The translations under genes and the position numbers were made by a program. Below the pieces are notes generated by a model. It was not told where the DNA came from. It was given only the letters and a program-made list of their open reading frames with translations, and ran no database searches. Positions 6,935 to 15,591 of a DNA stretch of 64,000 nt are shown in pieces; the first letter of the stretch is position 1, and each line of letters begins with the position of its first letter. Source of the stretch: Rudaea cellulosilytica DSM 22992 (GTDB taxonomy: Bacteria; Pseudomonadota; Gammaproteobacteria; Xanthomonadales; Rhodanobacteraceae); assembly GCF_000378125.1 (NCBI RefSeq), contig NZ_KB899242.1, forward strand, positions 744,001-808,000, written 5' to 3'.

Positions 6935-9802
6935 TCACGGATTGCCCACGGTCAACGGATGATATTGCCCGGTCAACCAGAGCGGCAGCTGGTCCACGTA
7001 GTTCGGACTGCCGAGCACGGCACTGTTGCCGCCGGGGATCACTTCGAACGCATTGATCGGCAGCGACATCTCGCCGACGAAGCGGCGGCCCGGCGCGGTA
7101 TCACCGCTGAACATGAAATCGTTGACGCCGCTGACGCGCAGCGCATGGCCGCCCGGATTGACCGTTTCCCAACCGCTGTCGCGAGCCAGGCCGGGCAGGT
7201 TCGCCGAGAGATCGGTGAACGGATACGGGCTGCCGGCACCCGGCACATTGAACGGTCCGCCGAGCGGATGCGCGAGCACGAAACGGTGCAGCAGGCCCCA
7301 ATGATAGTCGGCGGGATTCGTCGAGTTGTTGAACGCGGCCGCGAACGCGTTGCTTGATGCCTGCGTCAGCGCGTCCTTGAGGCTCTTGAGGAGCACGTAG
7401 TCGCGCGCCGACGCCGCATCGGGCGCGCCGCTGACAGCGAAGAAATTCACGCCTGAAGCTCCCTTGCCGCCGAGCACCGGGAACGCATCGAGCAGGAATT
7501 TCACGCTGGTCCAAGCATCGTCGTCGGCAGGCAGGTAGCTGCCGAGACCGAGGCCAGTCAAGGTCTTGTCCTCGATATTCTTGATCGCGTTGCTGCGCCA
7601 CAAGTAGTACAGCGTCGCCGCAACATCTGCGTTCTTGCCGTAGGTCGCGGGGAGAAACACACCAGGCGGAAGCGCAATGGTGTCGATGGAGCTGGGGCTG
7701 TCGTAACCTTGCGCCAATCCGGTCGGCGTAGCGAGATTCCATCCCTGCAGATAGCTCATCGCCTGGACGACCCCGCTGTCGTTCGCGAGTGCGCTGAGTT
7801 GGCTCCATGCACTCCCCTGCGCGTTCGTGTACGCGGCCAGCAGATACGGCAACACCAGTTCTGCATCGGCGGGCTGCCGATTGAGCTGCACGGTTTTGAT
7901 GTTGTCCGGCGTGATCTTTCTGCCCTGGGCGATCATCGCCGACAGCAGCTTGCTGATGCGCGTGACGCGGTACACGCTGTAGTTGTAGTTGAGATAGTAG
8001 ATGCCGCCGCCGGGGCGCTGCATCGCTAGCGGGTTGTTGCCCGCAAGGATGCCGATCGGGTCGTTGTTGCCGTTGGCGAAGAAGCCCGAGGCCGGGTTGA
8101 TCACATGCGGCATTTCCGCCGCCGGCATGATCTCGAACGGCGTCGCCTGGTTCGGTTGCGGATGCTGCACCGGCAACCAGTCGTGATGCAGCTTGCCGGA
8201 GCCGTCGCGGATCAGCCACGGCGGGATGCCGCCGCCGGGCGCGCCTTCCTGCAGATCCTGGCGGATCGGATTCTCCGCACTGGTGAAGTAGGCGATGTTG
8301 CCTGCGGTATCGGCATAGGCGAAGTTCTGCGAGCCGAAGTCGAAGTAGGTCAGCGCGTTCTGGAAATCGGCGAGGTTGTTCGCGCGATTGATCTTCTTGA
8401 ACGCCTTCAGCTCCATCGTCGGACCGAAGCCGGTGTAGGCGATCGACAGGCCGCTGCTGCCGTCGATCTGCACGATCGGTCCGTTGTTCCGGCGCGGCAC
8501 GATGACCGTCACGCCGCCGTTGGTCGGGCCGATCGAATCGTCGCGCACGAGGTTGTCGGTCACGCCCGCCTGCATCTTGTTCACGTAGTAACTCTGGAAC
8601 TGCCAGATCACCGGCTCGGCCTGGCCGTTGTGCACGATCGCGGTCGGCAGACCGACGGCGTTGAGCTGCAGCGTTTCCTGGAAGAAGTCGGTCACGTCCA
8701 TCGGGTTGACGGTCGTGCCCCAGCAGACGTTCGTCGTACAGCCTTGGATGATGCCCGGCGCGCCCGGCACGCTGACGCCGCTCGCGTTGAGCGGCTGCGT
8801 ATAGGCCGGATCGTTCGAGGTGATGTGCATCTCCATGAAGATCGGCGGCAATGCGAGCGTGAGATGCGGGTCGTTGGCAAGGATCGGCTTGCCCGACTCG
8901 GTGACGCTACCCGACACGGCGAACTCGTTGCTGCCCTCGCGATCGGCACGCGAACGCAGGGTCGGCGCGATCAGCGGATGATTTGCGACCTTGTCGAGCC
9001 AGCTCTGCGCGAGTTTCACGGTCTGCGCGGAAATCAGCTGTGGCTGGCTCGCCGGCGTTTGCACCGTTGCCTGTAGCGCGGCGGCGGGTGCGCCGCTGCC
9101 CACGCTCGCGGCGCCCGGCGTGAAACCGGGAATCGTCACGGTCGAATCGGGCGGTGCGAAGCGATGCGTGTCGCCGAAGTACAACGCGACCGGATCGACC
9201 TTGGCCGCGGCCGCGGCCTTCTGGTACGCGGCGAAATTGATCGTGTTCGATACCTTGGACGAGTCGAATGAGAGCTGATAAGCGAGCCCCTTGCCGACGC
9301 TGATCGTGTCGATCGGCAGCCACGGCTCCGCCTGGCTCAGGCTCAACGCGTGGTATTCGGGCGGGAGCGACGGCGTCGTCTTCAGCCAGTAATTGACGCC
9401 GTTCGCATAGGCCTGCAGCCAGCCGCGCGTGTCGTCGTCCATCGCCTGCCAGGTCGCCAGCGCGGCGCGACGCAGGCCGAGCGTGCGCGACTGGATGTCG
9501 TTGGCGAGTGCGGGCTGGCCGACGAGTTCGGCCAGCGTGCCGCTGACCGCGCGGCGGTTGAAGTCCATTTCGAAGAAACGTGCCTTCGCCTGTGCGTAAC
9601 CCTGCAGGAAGGCGGCGTCGTTGTCGGTCGCCGCGGTGATCGTCGGCATGCCGAGCGCATCGTAGACAAGGGTGCCCGGCGCGGACATGCCGGGCGCGCT
9701 GATCGTGTCGGCCAGCGCGGCCGTGCTGCAAAATCCCAATGTGGAAAAAGCAAGAAGTATAGGGCGCGCGCAGAGGGCGCGCCGGACACGTGAGGTCGAC
9801 AT
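6935..9802 (-). CDS. Penicillin acylase family amidohydrolase
   Basis: A 955-residue Ntn-hydrolase precursor. ATG 9802 follows AGGAGG at ideal distance. The frame extends further upstream but that part lacks family features. Residues 1-34 are a signal peptide (ILLAFSTLGFCSTAALA). The alpha part contains VYDALGMPTITAATDNDAAF, GYAQAKARFFEMDFNRR and GTLAELVG. The beta chain would start at Ser291 in REGSNEFAVSG, where autocatalytic cleavage creates the N-terminal serine nucleophile. KPILANDPHL and the downstream Asn/Arg stretches support an active enzyme. It is periplasmic and could cleave acyl-homoserine lactones, beta-lactams or other N-acyl compounds; the substrate is not decided by sequence. 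It stands alone, 137 bp from the DUF423 gene. Confidence 0.9.
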   Translation of the reverse strand: MSTSRVRRALCARPILLAFSTLGFCSTAALADTISAPGMSAPGTLVYDALGMPTITAATDNDAAFLQGYAQAKARFFEMDFNRRAVSGTLAELVGQPALANDIQSRTLGLRRAALATWQAMDDDTRGWLQAYANGVNYWLKTTPSLPPEYHALSLSQAEPWLPIDTISVGKGLAYQLSFDSSKVSNTINFAAYQKAAAAAKVDPVALYFGDTHRFAPPDSTVTIPGFTPGAASVGSGAPAAALQATVQTPASQPQLISAQTVKLAQSWLDKVANHPLIAPTLRSRADREGSNEFAVSGSVTESGKPILANDPHLTLALPPIFMEMHITSNDPAYTQPLNASGVSVPGAPGIIQGCTTNVCWGTTVNPMDVTDFFQETLQLNAVGLPTAIVHNGQAEPVIWQFQSYYVNKMQAGVTDNLVRDDSIGPTNGGVTVIVPRRNNGPIVQIDGSSGLSIAYTGFGPTMELKAFKKINRANNLADFQNALTYFDFGSQNFAYADTAGNIAYFTSAENPIRQDLQEGAPGGGIPPWLIRDGSGKLHHDWLPVQHPQPNQATPFEIMPAAEMPHVINPASGFFANGNNDPIGILAGNNPLAMQRPGGGIYYLNYNYSVYRVTRISKLLSAMIAQGRKITPDNIKTVQLNRQPADAELVLPYLLAAYTNAQGSAWSQLSALANDSGVVQAMSYLQGWNLATPTGLAQGYDSPSSIDTIALPPGVFLPATYGKNADVAATLYYLWRSNAIKNIEDKTLTGLGLGSYLPADDDAWTSVKFLLDAFPVLGGKGASGVNFFAVSGAPDAASARDYVLLKSLKDALTQASSNAFAAAFNNSTNPADYHWGLLHRFVLAHPLGGPFNVPGAGSPYPFTDLSANLPGLARDSGWETVNPGGHALRVSGVNDFMFSGDTAPGRRFVGEMSLPINAFEVIPGGNSAVLGSPNYVDQLPLWLTGQYHPLTVGNP

Positions 9803-9939
9803 GATTCCCTCCTGTTGAGAACGCTTGCGGATATCGAAACGAGCGTTTGAACCGGAGTATGCGCTTCGCCGATTGCAGCGAAAAGCGGCGCGGGTGAATT
9901 TCGATTTTGCGCCGCAACAAATCGCCGACGCAGGCCGAC

Positions 9940-10311
9940 TCAGTCGGAACGCGCGCGCAGGCAGGCCATCGCCGCAGCGAGCCAGCCTGCGATCAGCGCA
10001 ATGCCGCCGAGCGGCGTAACCACGCCGACGAATTTCGACGCGCCGAGGGCAAGTGCATAGAGGCTGCCACTGAACAAGACGGTGCCGAGAGCGAAGGCAT
10101 ACGCGCTGGCGCGGCGCCAACGCGTTGCGGGCAGCGACGCGAGCGCCAGCGCGAACAGCGCGAGCGCGTGCCAGAACTGGTACTCCACCGCGGTATGCCA
10201 GAGGCGCAGCGCCGCTTCGTCGAGCGTGCCGCGCAAGGCGTGCGCACCGAACGCGCCGAGCATGACAGCGAGGGCACCGAGGACCGCGCCGCCAGCGGCG
10301 AAAGCGCGCAT
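9940..10311 (-). CDS. DUF423 family membrane protein
   Basis: A 123-residue inner-membrane protein with four predicted helices. The typical DUF423 (YgdD-like) start is seen: AVLGALAVMLGAFGAHALRG, followed by the WHTAVEYQFWHALALFALAL stretch, GTVLFSGSLYALALG and VVTPLGGIALIAGW. No function is established for the family. It follows the DUF4340 gene by 8 bp, so it is probably the last gene of the leftward ABC operon. Confidence 0.88.
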   Translation of the reverse strand: MRAFAAGGAVLGALAVMLGAFGAHALRGTLDEAALRLWHTAVEYQFWHALALFALALASLPATRWRRASAYAFALGTVLFSGSLYALALGASKFVGVVTPLGGIALIAGWLAAAMACLRARSD

Positions 10312-10319
10312 GCCGAGAG

Positions 10320-11603
10320 CTAGGGCTTGATCGCCGGAGTCGAACCCGGCGTCGGCAGGATGGGCGGCGCAGGCTTGCTGCCTTTCACGCCCGCTTGCTT
10401 GGTCTGCAGCGGCTTGAGCAGTTCGTCGATGTTCTTGTGGAAGTTCTGAAACGCGTACTGCGGGACAGTGTAGGTCCAGCCCTGCAGTTTCCTGTTCAGA
10501 TCCTGAGCGGCCTTGTTGGCTGCCGCGATGCGCTCGGCGCGGTCCTTCGCCGGATCGACGAGCGAAGCCGGTTTCGCCACGTCGGCTTCCGCCTTCGCAA
10601 TCGCCGCGTCATCGCCCTTGGCCTCGACGACCTTGAGCTTGGCCGCGGCAACGGCGGTTTCGTAGGCAGCCTTGTCGCCGGCCTGCGCGCTGGCGATGCC
10701 GGCATCGAGTTGCTTCGCGTCAGTGGATGCGGCGAATTGCACACGCGCCTTGCCGTCCGTTTCCCACGCGGTCACTTCGACGACGCGACCATCGAAACCG
10801 AGATAGCGTGCTTTGAAAGGTTTCTCTGGCGCAGGCGCATCCTTGGCCACGGCCACGTCGTCGGCACGCAAGTTCGACAGGCCCGAGCCCATGCCGTTGG
10901 CGACGAAATCCGAAACCGGCTCCCTGCCCTTGGGCAGGTCGGCGATCCTGAAGTTGCCGTCGGCCGGCTGTTCCTTGTAGACGCGCAACGTTTTGCCGTC
11001 GGCACCGGTCAGCGTGACCTCCTTGACCTTCGCCGCATCGACGTCGATCAAGTCCTTGCGGATCCACGCGGCCGGATCCTTTTCCGCGAGCAGCGTGCCG
11101 CTCGCGAGCAGGCTCTGTGCTTCGCCCTCGCGACGCACGAACGTACCGCCGCCGCCCTGGCCGTTGTAGAGGCCGACGATCAGCTTCGGCAAGCCCTGCA
11201 AACCGCCGAGCGCGACAAGCACGCTCTGCGCCTTCGGGTCGATCGGATCCTCGACGCCAAGCTCGGCGTAGCGCTTCGGGCTGGCGGTCTTCGTGTCGAG
11301 CACCTTCGCATCTGCAAGCCGGTACAGATACTCGCGCAGCTTGCCGATGTCGGCTGGATAACCGGAACGCTCGACGACCTGCCAACCTTCGCCGCTGCGC
11401 TTGAGCGTAACCAGCGCCTTGCCGCCCGCGCCGCTCAGCGCGAACGTATCGACCTTGTTGAGCTCCTCGCGCAGGCCAGGCAGCAACGGCTTGTCCTTCG
11501 TCGAGTCCTCGCTGATCGGTGCGTTGGCCGAGTTGATCCAGATCGCGGCGCCAAGCGCGATCGTGGCGGCGGCGGCAAGTGCGGACAAGGTTTTTGTGTT
11601 CAT
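10320..11603 (-). CDS. DUF4340 domain protein of gliding-type ABC system
   Basis: A 427-residue envelope protein. ATG 11603 is preferred because AAGGA lies ten bases upstream. Residues 7-24 are an uncleaved anchor or signal sequence (LSALAAAATIALGAAIWI). The DUF4340 region follows (LPGLREELNKVDTFALSG, GWQVVERSGYPADIGKLREY, YAELGVEDPIDPKAQSV). An Ala/Lys/Asp-rich coiled segment lies near 280-365, and the C-terminus is Pro/Lys rich. DUF4340 proteins regularly sit beside GldG-like proteins. A 180-bp spacer separates it from the GldG-like gene. Its molecular role is unknown, probably periplasmic. Confidence 0.8.
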   Translation of the reverse strand: MNTKTLSALAAAATIALGAAIWINSANAPISEDSTKDKPLLPGLREELNKVDTFALSGAGGKALVTLKRSGEGWQVVERSGYPADIGKLREYLYRLADAKVLDTKTASPKRYAELGVEDPIDPKAQSVLVALGGLQGLPKLIVGLYNGQGGGGTFVRREGEAQSLLASGTLLAEKDPAAWIRKDLIDVDAAKVKEVTLTGADGKTLRVYKEQPADGNFRIADLPKGREPVSDFVANGMGSGLSNLRADDVAVAKDAPAPEKPFKARYLGFDGRVVEVTAWETDGKARVQFAASTDAKQLDAGIASAQAGDKAAYETAVAAAKLKVVEAKGDDAAIAKAEADVAKPASLVDPAKDRAERIAAANKAAQDLNRKLQGWTYTVPQYAFQNFHKNIDELLKPLQTKQAGVKGSKPAPPILPTPGSTPAIKP

Positions 11604-11783
11604 TTCCAACGGGTCCTTCAATGTCTTCGGCTCGGCTTCGCCTCGCCGGTTGTTGCTAGCTCGCGCATCCGACGCTCGCCAAGCAACCCGTCCCTACGCT
11701 CCTGCTACGGACACTCGACGTCGCGCGATGCGCTTTACCACGCCCTACGCGGGGTCCGCGCCGTTCGGCCACGCTCCTGCGCC

Positions 11784-13658
11784 TCAACGCATCGCGCGTG
11801 CGCGGCGCCTCGCCCAGGCGAATCCCAGAGCAAACAAAGTGATCAGCAGCGGCATCAGCCCGATGTTGACGAGCTTCAGGCGCGTGCCCAGTGCCTCGAT
11901 GCGGTCGTCGAGGCTGCGCCGCACTTGGCGCAATTCCTTGCGGATCGCGATCTTCTGGTCCTGGAAATTCGTCAGTTCGGCCTTCTGCTCGGGCGAGAGG
12001 ATCATCTCGTTCTCCTTGCTCTTGCCGCTCTGCAGCTCGGTGAGCTTGCGCTCGGTATCAGACAGGCGCTGCTGCAATTCGCGCTCCTTGCCGCGGAAGC
12101 TTTCTTCGGCGGCGCGGCGCATGTTGTCGACCGTGGTGAAAGGACGCTGCGAGGTCGCGCGGCCGCGGATCGAGATCAGGTCGGAGGAGCCGCCGAGATT
12201 GTCGACCGCGTTGACGATGAAGTCACCGTTGTTGGCGAACGCATTCATGACCTGCTGGCCGAAGAACTGCTGCACCTGCACCCACAAGCGGTTGCTGAGA
12301 ATGTCGGTATCGGCAACCAGGATGATCTCGCCGCCATCCTTGGATTCGGCCAGATGGTCCGCCGCTTTGCGCTCGGGAAACGCCGTGGCGAACTTGCCCT
12401 CGAGGCGACCGGCAACGACAAACGGCTGCGCACCGTCGGGCTTGTAGTCGACGAGCAACTGGCTCGGGTCGGTCATGAACTTCACGCGATCCGCCGCCAC
12501 GGTCATCGCATCGGCGCTGGTCTGGATCAGCGGCGTCAGCTTGTTCTTCGAGTCCTTGGCGAGTTGGAAGAAGCCGGCGGTCGATACGTTGATGCTCTGC
12601 AACTGCGCCGTGGTGATGTCGGTCGGATTGAGATCGCGCTGATTGAAACCGAGGATCGCCGGATGGCGGATCGGCTGGCCCTGCGCCGAGGACACCTGCA
12701 GCGCGTGTTCGCGGTCGAGCACGATCTTCTTCGCGTCGTAGTCGACGCCCCAGGCCTTGAACAGCTTCGGCAGGTCCGAGGAACGGTCGGCCATCATCGC
12801 CGCCTGCGGATTGTTCGGATCCGCGCCCGAATCATCACTCTCGGCGAGCGGATCGACGAAGACGAGCAGATGGCCGCCGCGCAGCACGAACTGGTCGATC
12901 GCGTATTGCGCATCGTCGCTCAGGTTCTTCGGCTGCACGACGACGAGCACGTTGATGTCCTTGTCGATCGATTTGACCGACGCTGCGGTGAGCGTGCGCA
13001 CCTCGAACATCTGCTCGAGCTGGGACTGGATCGCCCAGGGCTGGCGCATCTGCCGTGTCTGCGCGTCGAAACCGGCGCCCATCGGCAAGCCCGAAATCAG
13101 CCCCACCGCCGGCTTCTTCGCCATCGACAGCTCGTGGATCATCTTGGCGACGTCGTACTCGAGGAAAGTCTCCTTGTTCGGATTCGCGATCGGCATGACC
13201 GACTTGCCGTTGGTCGAGTTCGTCCCGACGATGCCGAGAAAGAGGTTGCTGCTGCCCTGTCCCCATGGCAGCGCCTGCAGGCCGAGCGTGGTCGCGCGGT
13301 CCTCGTCCTCGGAAAACGGCAGCGGATCGACCGTCGTCACGCGCAGCTTGCCGCCGGCGCGCGCAGCCATCTCGGCGAGCATCTCGCGCACGCGCGGCGC
13401 ATAGTTGCGCAGCGCGGCGGCATCGGGATTCGCACTTTCCGCCGCGGCCTTGTCCGAGAAGTACAAGGTCAGATTGACCGGCTCCTCGATCGAGGAAAGG
13501 ATGTTTTTGGTACCTTGCGACAAGGTATACAAATGATTCTGGGTCAGGTCGAGGCGCGCGCCGCGGAACAATGTGTTGCTGACCAGGATCACGGCGACGA
13601 ACAGCACGGCGAGCACGGCCAAGGCACCGATCGTGAGAAGTTTCTTGTTCGATTTCAT
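11784..13658 (-). CDS. GldG-like ABC auxiliary protein
   Basis: A 624-residue membrane protein of the GldG/'ABC-type uncharacterised transport, gliding auxiliary' family. An N-terminal helix at about 7-29 (LLTIGALAVLAVLFVAVILV) anchors a large periplasmic region: DLTQNHLYTLSQGTKNILSS, NLFLGIVGTNS, LEYDVAKMIHELS, KPAVGLISGLP, and DQFVLRGGHLLVFVDPLAES. A coiled coil occupies about 520-590 (ERELQQRLSDTERKLTELQS). A second helix near 600-617 (NIGLMPLLITLFALGFAW) is followed by a basic tail. It is encoded directly after the permease, whose stop lies 13 bp away. In Flavobacteria such proteins serve gliding, but this is not a gliding lineage, so another envelope role is likely. Confidence 0.85.
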   Translation of the reverse strand: MKSNKKLLTIGALAVLAVLFVAVILVSNTLFRGARLDLTQNHLYTLSQGTKNILSSIEEPVNLTLYFSDKAAAESANPDAAALRNYAPRVREMLAEMAARAGGKLRVTTVDPLPFSEDEDRATTLGLQALPWGQGSSNLFLGIVGTNSTNGKSVMPIANPNKETFLEYDVAKMIHELSMAKKPAVGLISGLPMGAGFDAQTRQMRQPWAIQSQLEQMFEVRTLTAASVKSIDKDINVLVVVQPKNLSDDAQYAIDQFVLRGGHLLVFVDPLAESDDSGADPNNPQAAMMADRSSDLPKLFKAWGVDYDAKKIVLDREHALQVSSAQGQPIRHPAILGFNQRDLNPTDITTAQLQSINVSTAGFFQLAKDSKNKLTPLIQTSADAMTVAADRVKFMTDPSQLLVDYKPDGAQPFVVAGRLEGKFATAFPERKAADHLAESKDGGEIILVADTDILSNRLWVQVQQFFGQQVMNAFANNGDFIVNAVDNLGGSSDLISIRGRATSQRPFTTVDNMRRAAEESFRGKERELQQRLSDTERKLTELQSGKSKENEMILSPEQKAELTNFQDQKIAIRKELRQVRRSLDDRIEALGTRLKLVNIGLMPLLITLFALGFAWARRRARAMR

Positions 13659-13671
13659 CGTCGGCCCCGGC

Positions 13672-14406
13672 TCAGTCGGCTTTCTTCAGATCGATCACGA
13701 CCGCGCTCGCATACAGCCAGAACGCGATTGTCAGACCGAAGTAAACAAGGTCGCGCAGGTCGATCACGCCCTTGGCGATCGCGGCGAAATGAGTGAGGAA
13801 GCTCAGGCCGGAAATCGCATCGACCAGCCCTTGCGGCGCCCACGCGCTGAAAAAGTTCAGCACCAACGGGAAGCCCGCGAGCAGGAATAGGAAGCAGACG
13901 ACCACAGTCAGAATGAACGCGACGACCTGGTTGCGCGTGCACGCCGAAATGCACGAGCCGATCGCGAGGAATGCACCGGCCATGAGGAAGCTGCCGAGAT
14001 AGCTCGCGAAGATCACGCCGTTGTCGGGCGAGCCGAGATAGTTGACCGTGATCCAGATCGGGAACGTCAGCGCGAGCGCGATGCCGATGAATGCCCACGC
14101 CGCAAGAAATTTCCCGACCACCGCTTGCCACATCGTGATCGGCAAGGTCAGCAGCAGCTCGATCGTGCCGCTCTTGCGCTCTTCCGACCACAGGCGCATG
14201 CCGACCGCCGGCACGAGGAACAGGTACAGCCATGGATGGAAGTTGAAGAACGGCAGCAGATCGGCCTGGCCGCGCTCGTAGAAGTTGCCGATGTAGAACG
14301 TGAACGCGCCGGCCAGCAGCAGAAAGATCACGATGAACACGTAGGCCACGGGCGTCGCGAAATAGCTCGCGAGTTCGCGCTTGAACACGGTGACGATGTT
14401 GCTCAT
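13672..14406 (-). CDS. ABC transporter permease (GldF-like)
   Basis: A 244-residue ABC-2 type permease with six predicted transmembrane helices: VFIVIFLLLAGAFTFYIG, LYLFLVPAVGMRLW, then WAFIGIALALTFPIWITV, LGSFLMAGAFLAIGSCI, FILTVVVCFLFLLAGFPLVL and VYFGLTIAFWLYASAVVI. The cytoplasmic loop SEERKSGTIELLLTLPIT is the family signature. The ATG (14406) overlaps the end of the ATPase gene by four bases, so the two are translationally coupled. Together they form the core of the gliding-type ABC system. Confidence 0.9.
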   Translation of the reverse strand: MSNIVTVFKRELASYFATPVAYVFIVIFLLLAGAFTFYIGNFYERGQADLLPFFNFHPWLYLFLVPAVGMRLWSEERKSGTIELLLTLPITMWQAVVGKFLAAWAFIGIALALTFPIWITVNYLGSPDNGVIFASYLGSFLMAGAFLAIGSCISACTRNQVVAFILTVVVCFLFLLAGFPLVLNFFSAWAPQGLVDAISGLSFLTHFAAIAKGVIDLRDLVYFGLTIAFWLYASAVVIDLKKAD

Positions 14407-15356
14407 GCGCGTGCCTCCTCGGCCAGGTCTTCGCCGAGATCGCCATGCGTGATCGTGCGGAACACCTCGTCCATGCGTCCGGATTCGAGCTGCAATTCGC
14501 TGACCGGGATGCCCTGCTCCTTCAGCAGCTCGCTGATCGGAGCAAAGATCTGCCGGCCTGGCTTGGGGATCGCGGTCAGGCGGCGCGTGATCGTGTCGTA
14601 CTCGACCGCGGCGACGTCGGCAACGCGCGAGAGCACGTCCTTCGCGCCCGCGAGGTTCGTCGTCGTCAGCGACACGGCCTGGTGGTAGCGCGAACGCGCC
14701 TCGAGTTCCGCCGGCGTCGCATCGGCAAGAATTTTTCCGCGCGCGATGATCACGGCGCGCGTGCACACCGCCTGCACTTCCTCGAGGATGTGGGTGGAGA
14801 CGACGATGGTCTTGTCCTTGGCCATCGCATTGATCAGGTTGCGCACTTCGAACTTCTGGTTCGGATCGAGGCCGTCGGTCGGCTCGTCGAGGATCAGCAC
14901 GGCCGGATCGTGGACGATCGCCTGGGCCAGGCCGACGCGGCGCTTGAAACCCTTCGACAGGGTCTCGATCGACTGTTCGAGCACGTTGTGCAGGTGCAGG
15001 CGCTCGATCACCTCTTCGACGCGCTGTGCGCGCTTGTCGCCGCGCAGGCCGCGCGCCTCGGCGACGAAATGCAGGAACTGGCGCGGGGTCATCTCGCCGT
15101 AGCTCGGCGCGCCTTCGGGCAGGTAGCCCGTCACGCGCTTGGCCGCGAGTGCGTCGTCGACGACATCGTGGCCGCAGACGCTGGCACTGCCCGAAGTCGG
15201 ACTGAGGAAGCCGGCGATCATCTTCATCGTCGTCGACTTGCCGGCGCCGTTGGGGCCGAGAAAGCCGAGCACTTGGCCGGGCTCGACCTTGAAGGTGATG
15301 CCGTCGACCGCGTTGAGGTCGCCGTAACGTTTGCTCAATTGCCGGGTTTCGATCAT
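14403..15356 (-). CDS. ABC transporter ATP-binding protein (GldA-like)
   Basis: A 317-residue ATPase. Start ATG 15356 has AGGGA seven bases upstream; the longer open frame upstream lacks homology. Walker A is GPNGAGKSTTMK (near 36-47), the Q loop lies in GYLPEGAPSYGEMT, the signature appears as LSKGFKRRVGLAQAI, Walker B is VLILDEPTDGLDP, and the H loop is VVSTHIL. The C-terminal ~90 residues form the extension common to the CcmA/GldA group. It energises the permease encoded four bases downstream. First gene of the operon ATPase, permease, GldG-like, DUF4340, DUF423. Confidence 0.92.
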   Translation of the reverse strand: MIETRQLSKRYGDLNAVDGITFKVEPGQVLGFLGPNGAGKSTTMKMIAGFLSPTSGSASVCGHDVVDDALAAKRVTGYLPEGAPSYGEMTPRQFLHFVAEARGLRGDKRAQRVEEVIERLHLHNVLEQSIETLSKGFKRRVGLAQAIVHDPAVLILDEPTDGLDPNQKFEVRNLINAMAKDKTIVVSTHILEEVQAVCTRAVIIARGKILADATPAELEARSRYHQAVSLTTTNLAGAKDVLSRVADVAAVEYDTITRRLTAIPKPGRQIFAPISELLKEQGIPVSELQLESGRMDEVFRTITHGDLGEDLAEEARA

Positions 15357-15544
15357 GCGCGAGTCCCTGGTGGTAAGTTTTCCCAAAACTAGGGCTGCAC
15401 AATCCCTGGGGTTGGCAGCCCGCACCGAGCCCGGCGTGAATTCGGGTTCGGCTACGCAGCCGGAGCGTACACGGCCGCGAGTCAAATACCGCGCCGTCGC
15501 GAAAAAGTTCCGCGTGCGATGAAGCTGCGATCGCGGAAACGAAA

Positions 15545-15577
15545 CGGCGCGGACAAGGGTTCGCCTTGTCCGCGCCG
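15545..15577 (-). terminator. Rho-independent terminator of SRPBCC gene
   Basis: A perfect 14-bp stem (15545-15558 with 15564-15577) around a five-base loop, 14 bp after the SRPBCC stop. On the minus strand it is followed by TTTCGTTTCC, a T-rich tail. Confidence 0.8.
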
Positions 15578-15591
15578 CGTTGTCGTGCCGC

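Noticed and set aside
9803-10120. N-terminal extension of the penicillin-acylase-family gene
   Set aside because: The extra residues are opposite the DUF423 gene and lack family similarity; AGGAGG and a signal peptide mark ATG 9802 as the start.
10395-13796. 1,133-codon plus-strand open frame across the DUF4340 and GldG-like genes
   Set aside because: Low-complexity Arg/Val/Asp-rich composition and no domains. The minus-strand genes have clear family motifs, ribosome-binding sites and overlaps.
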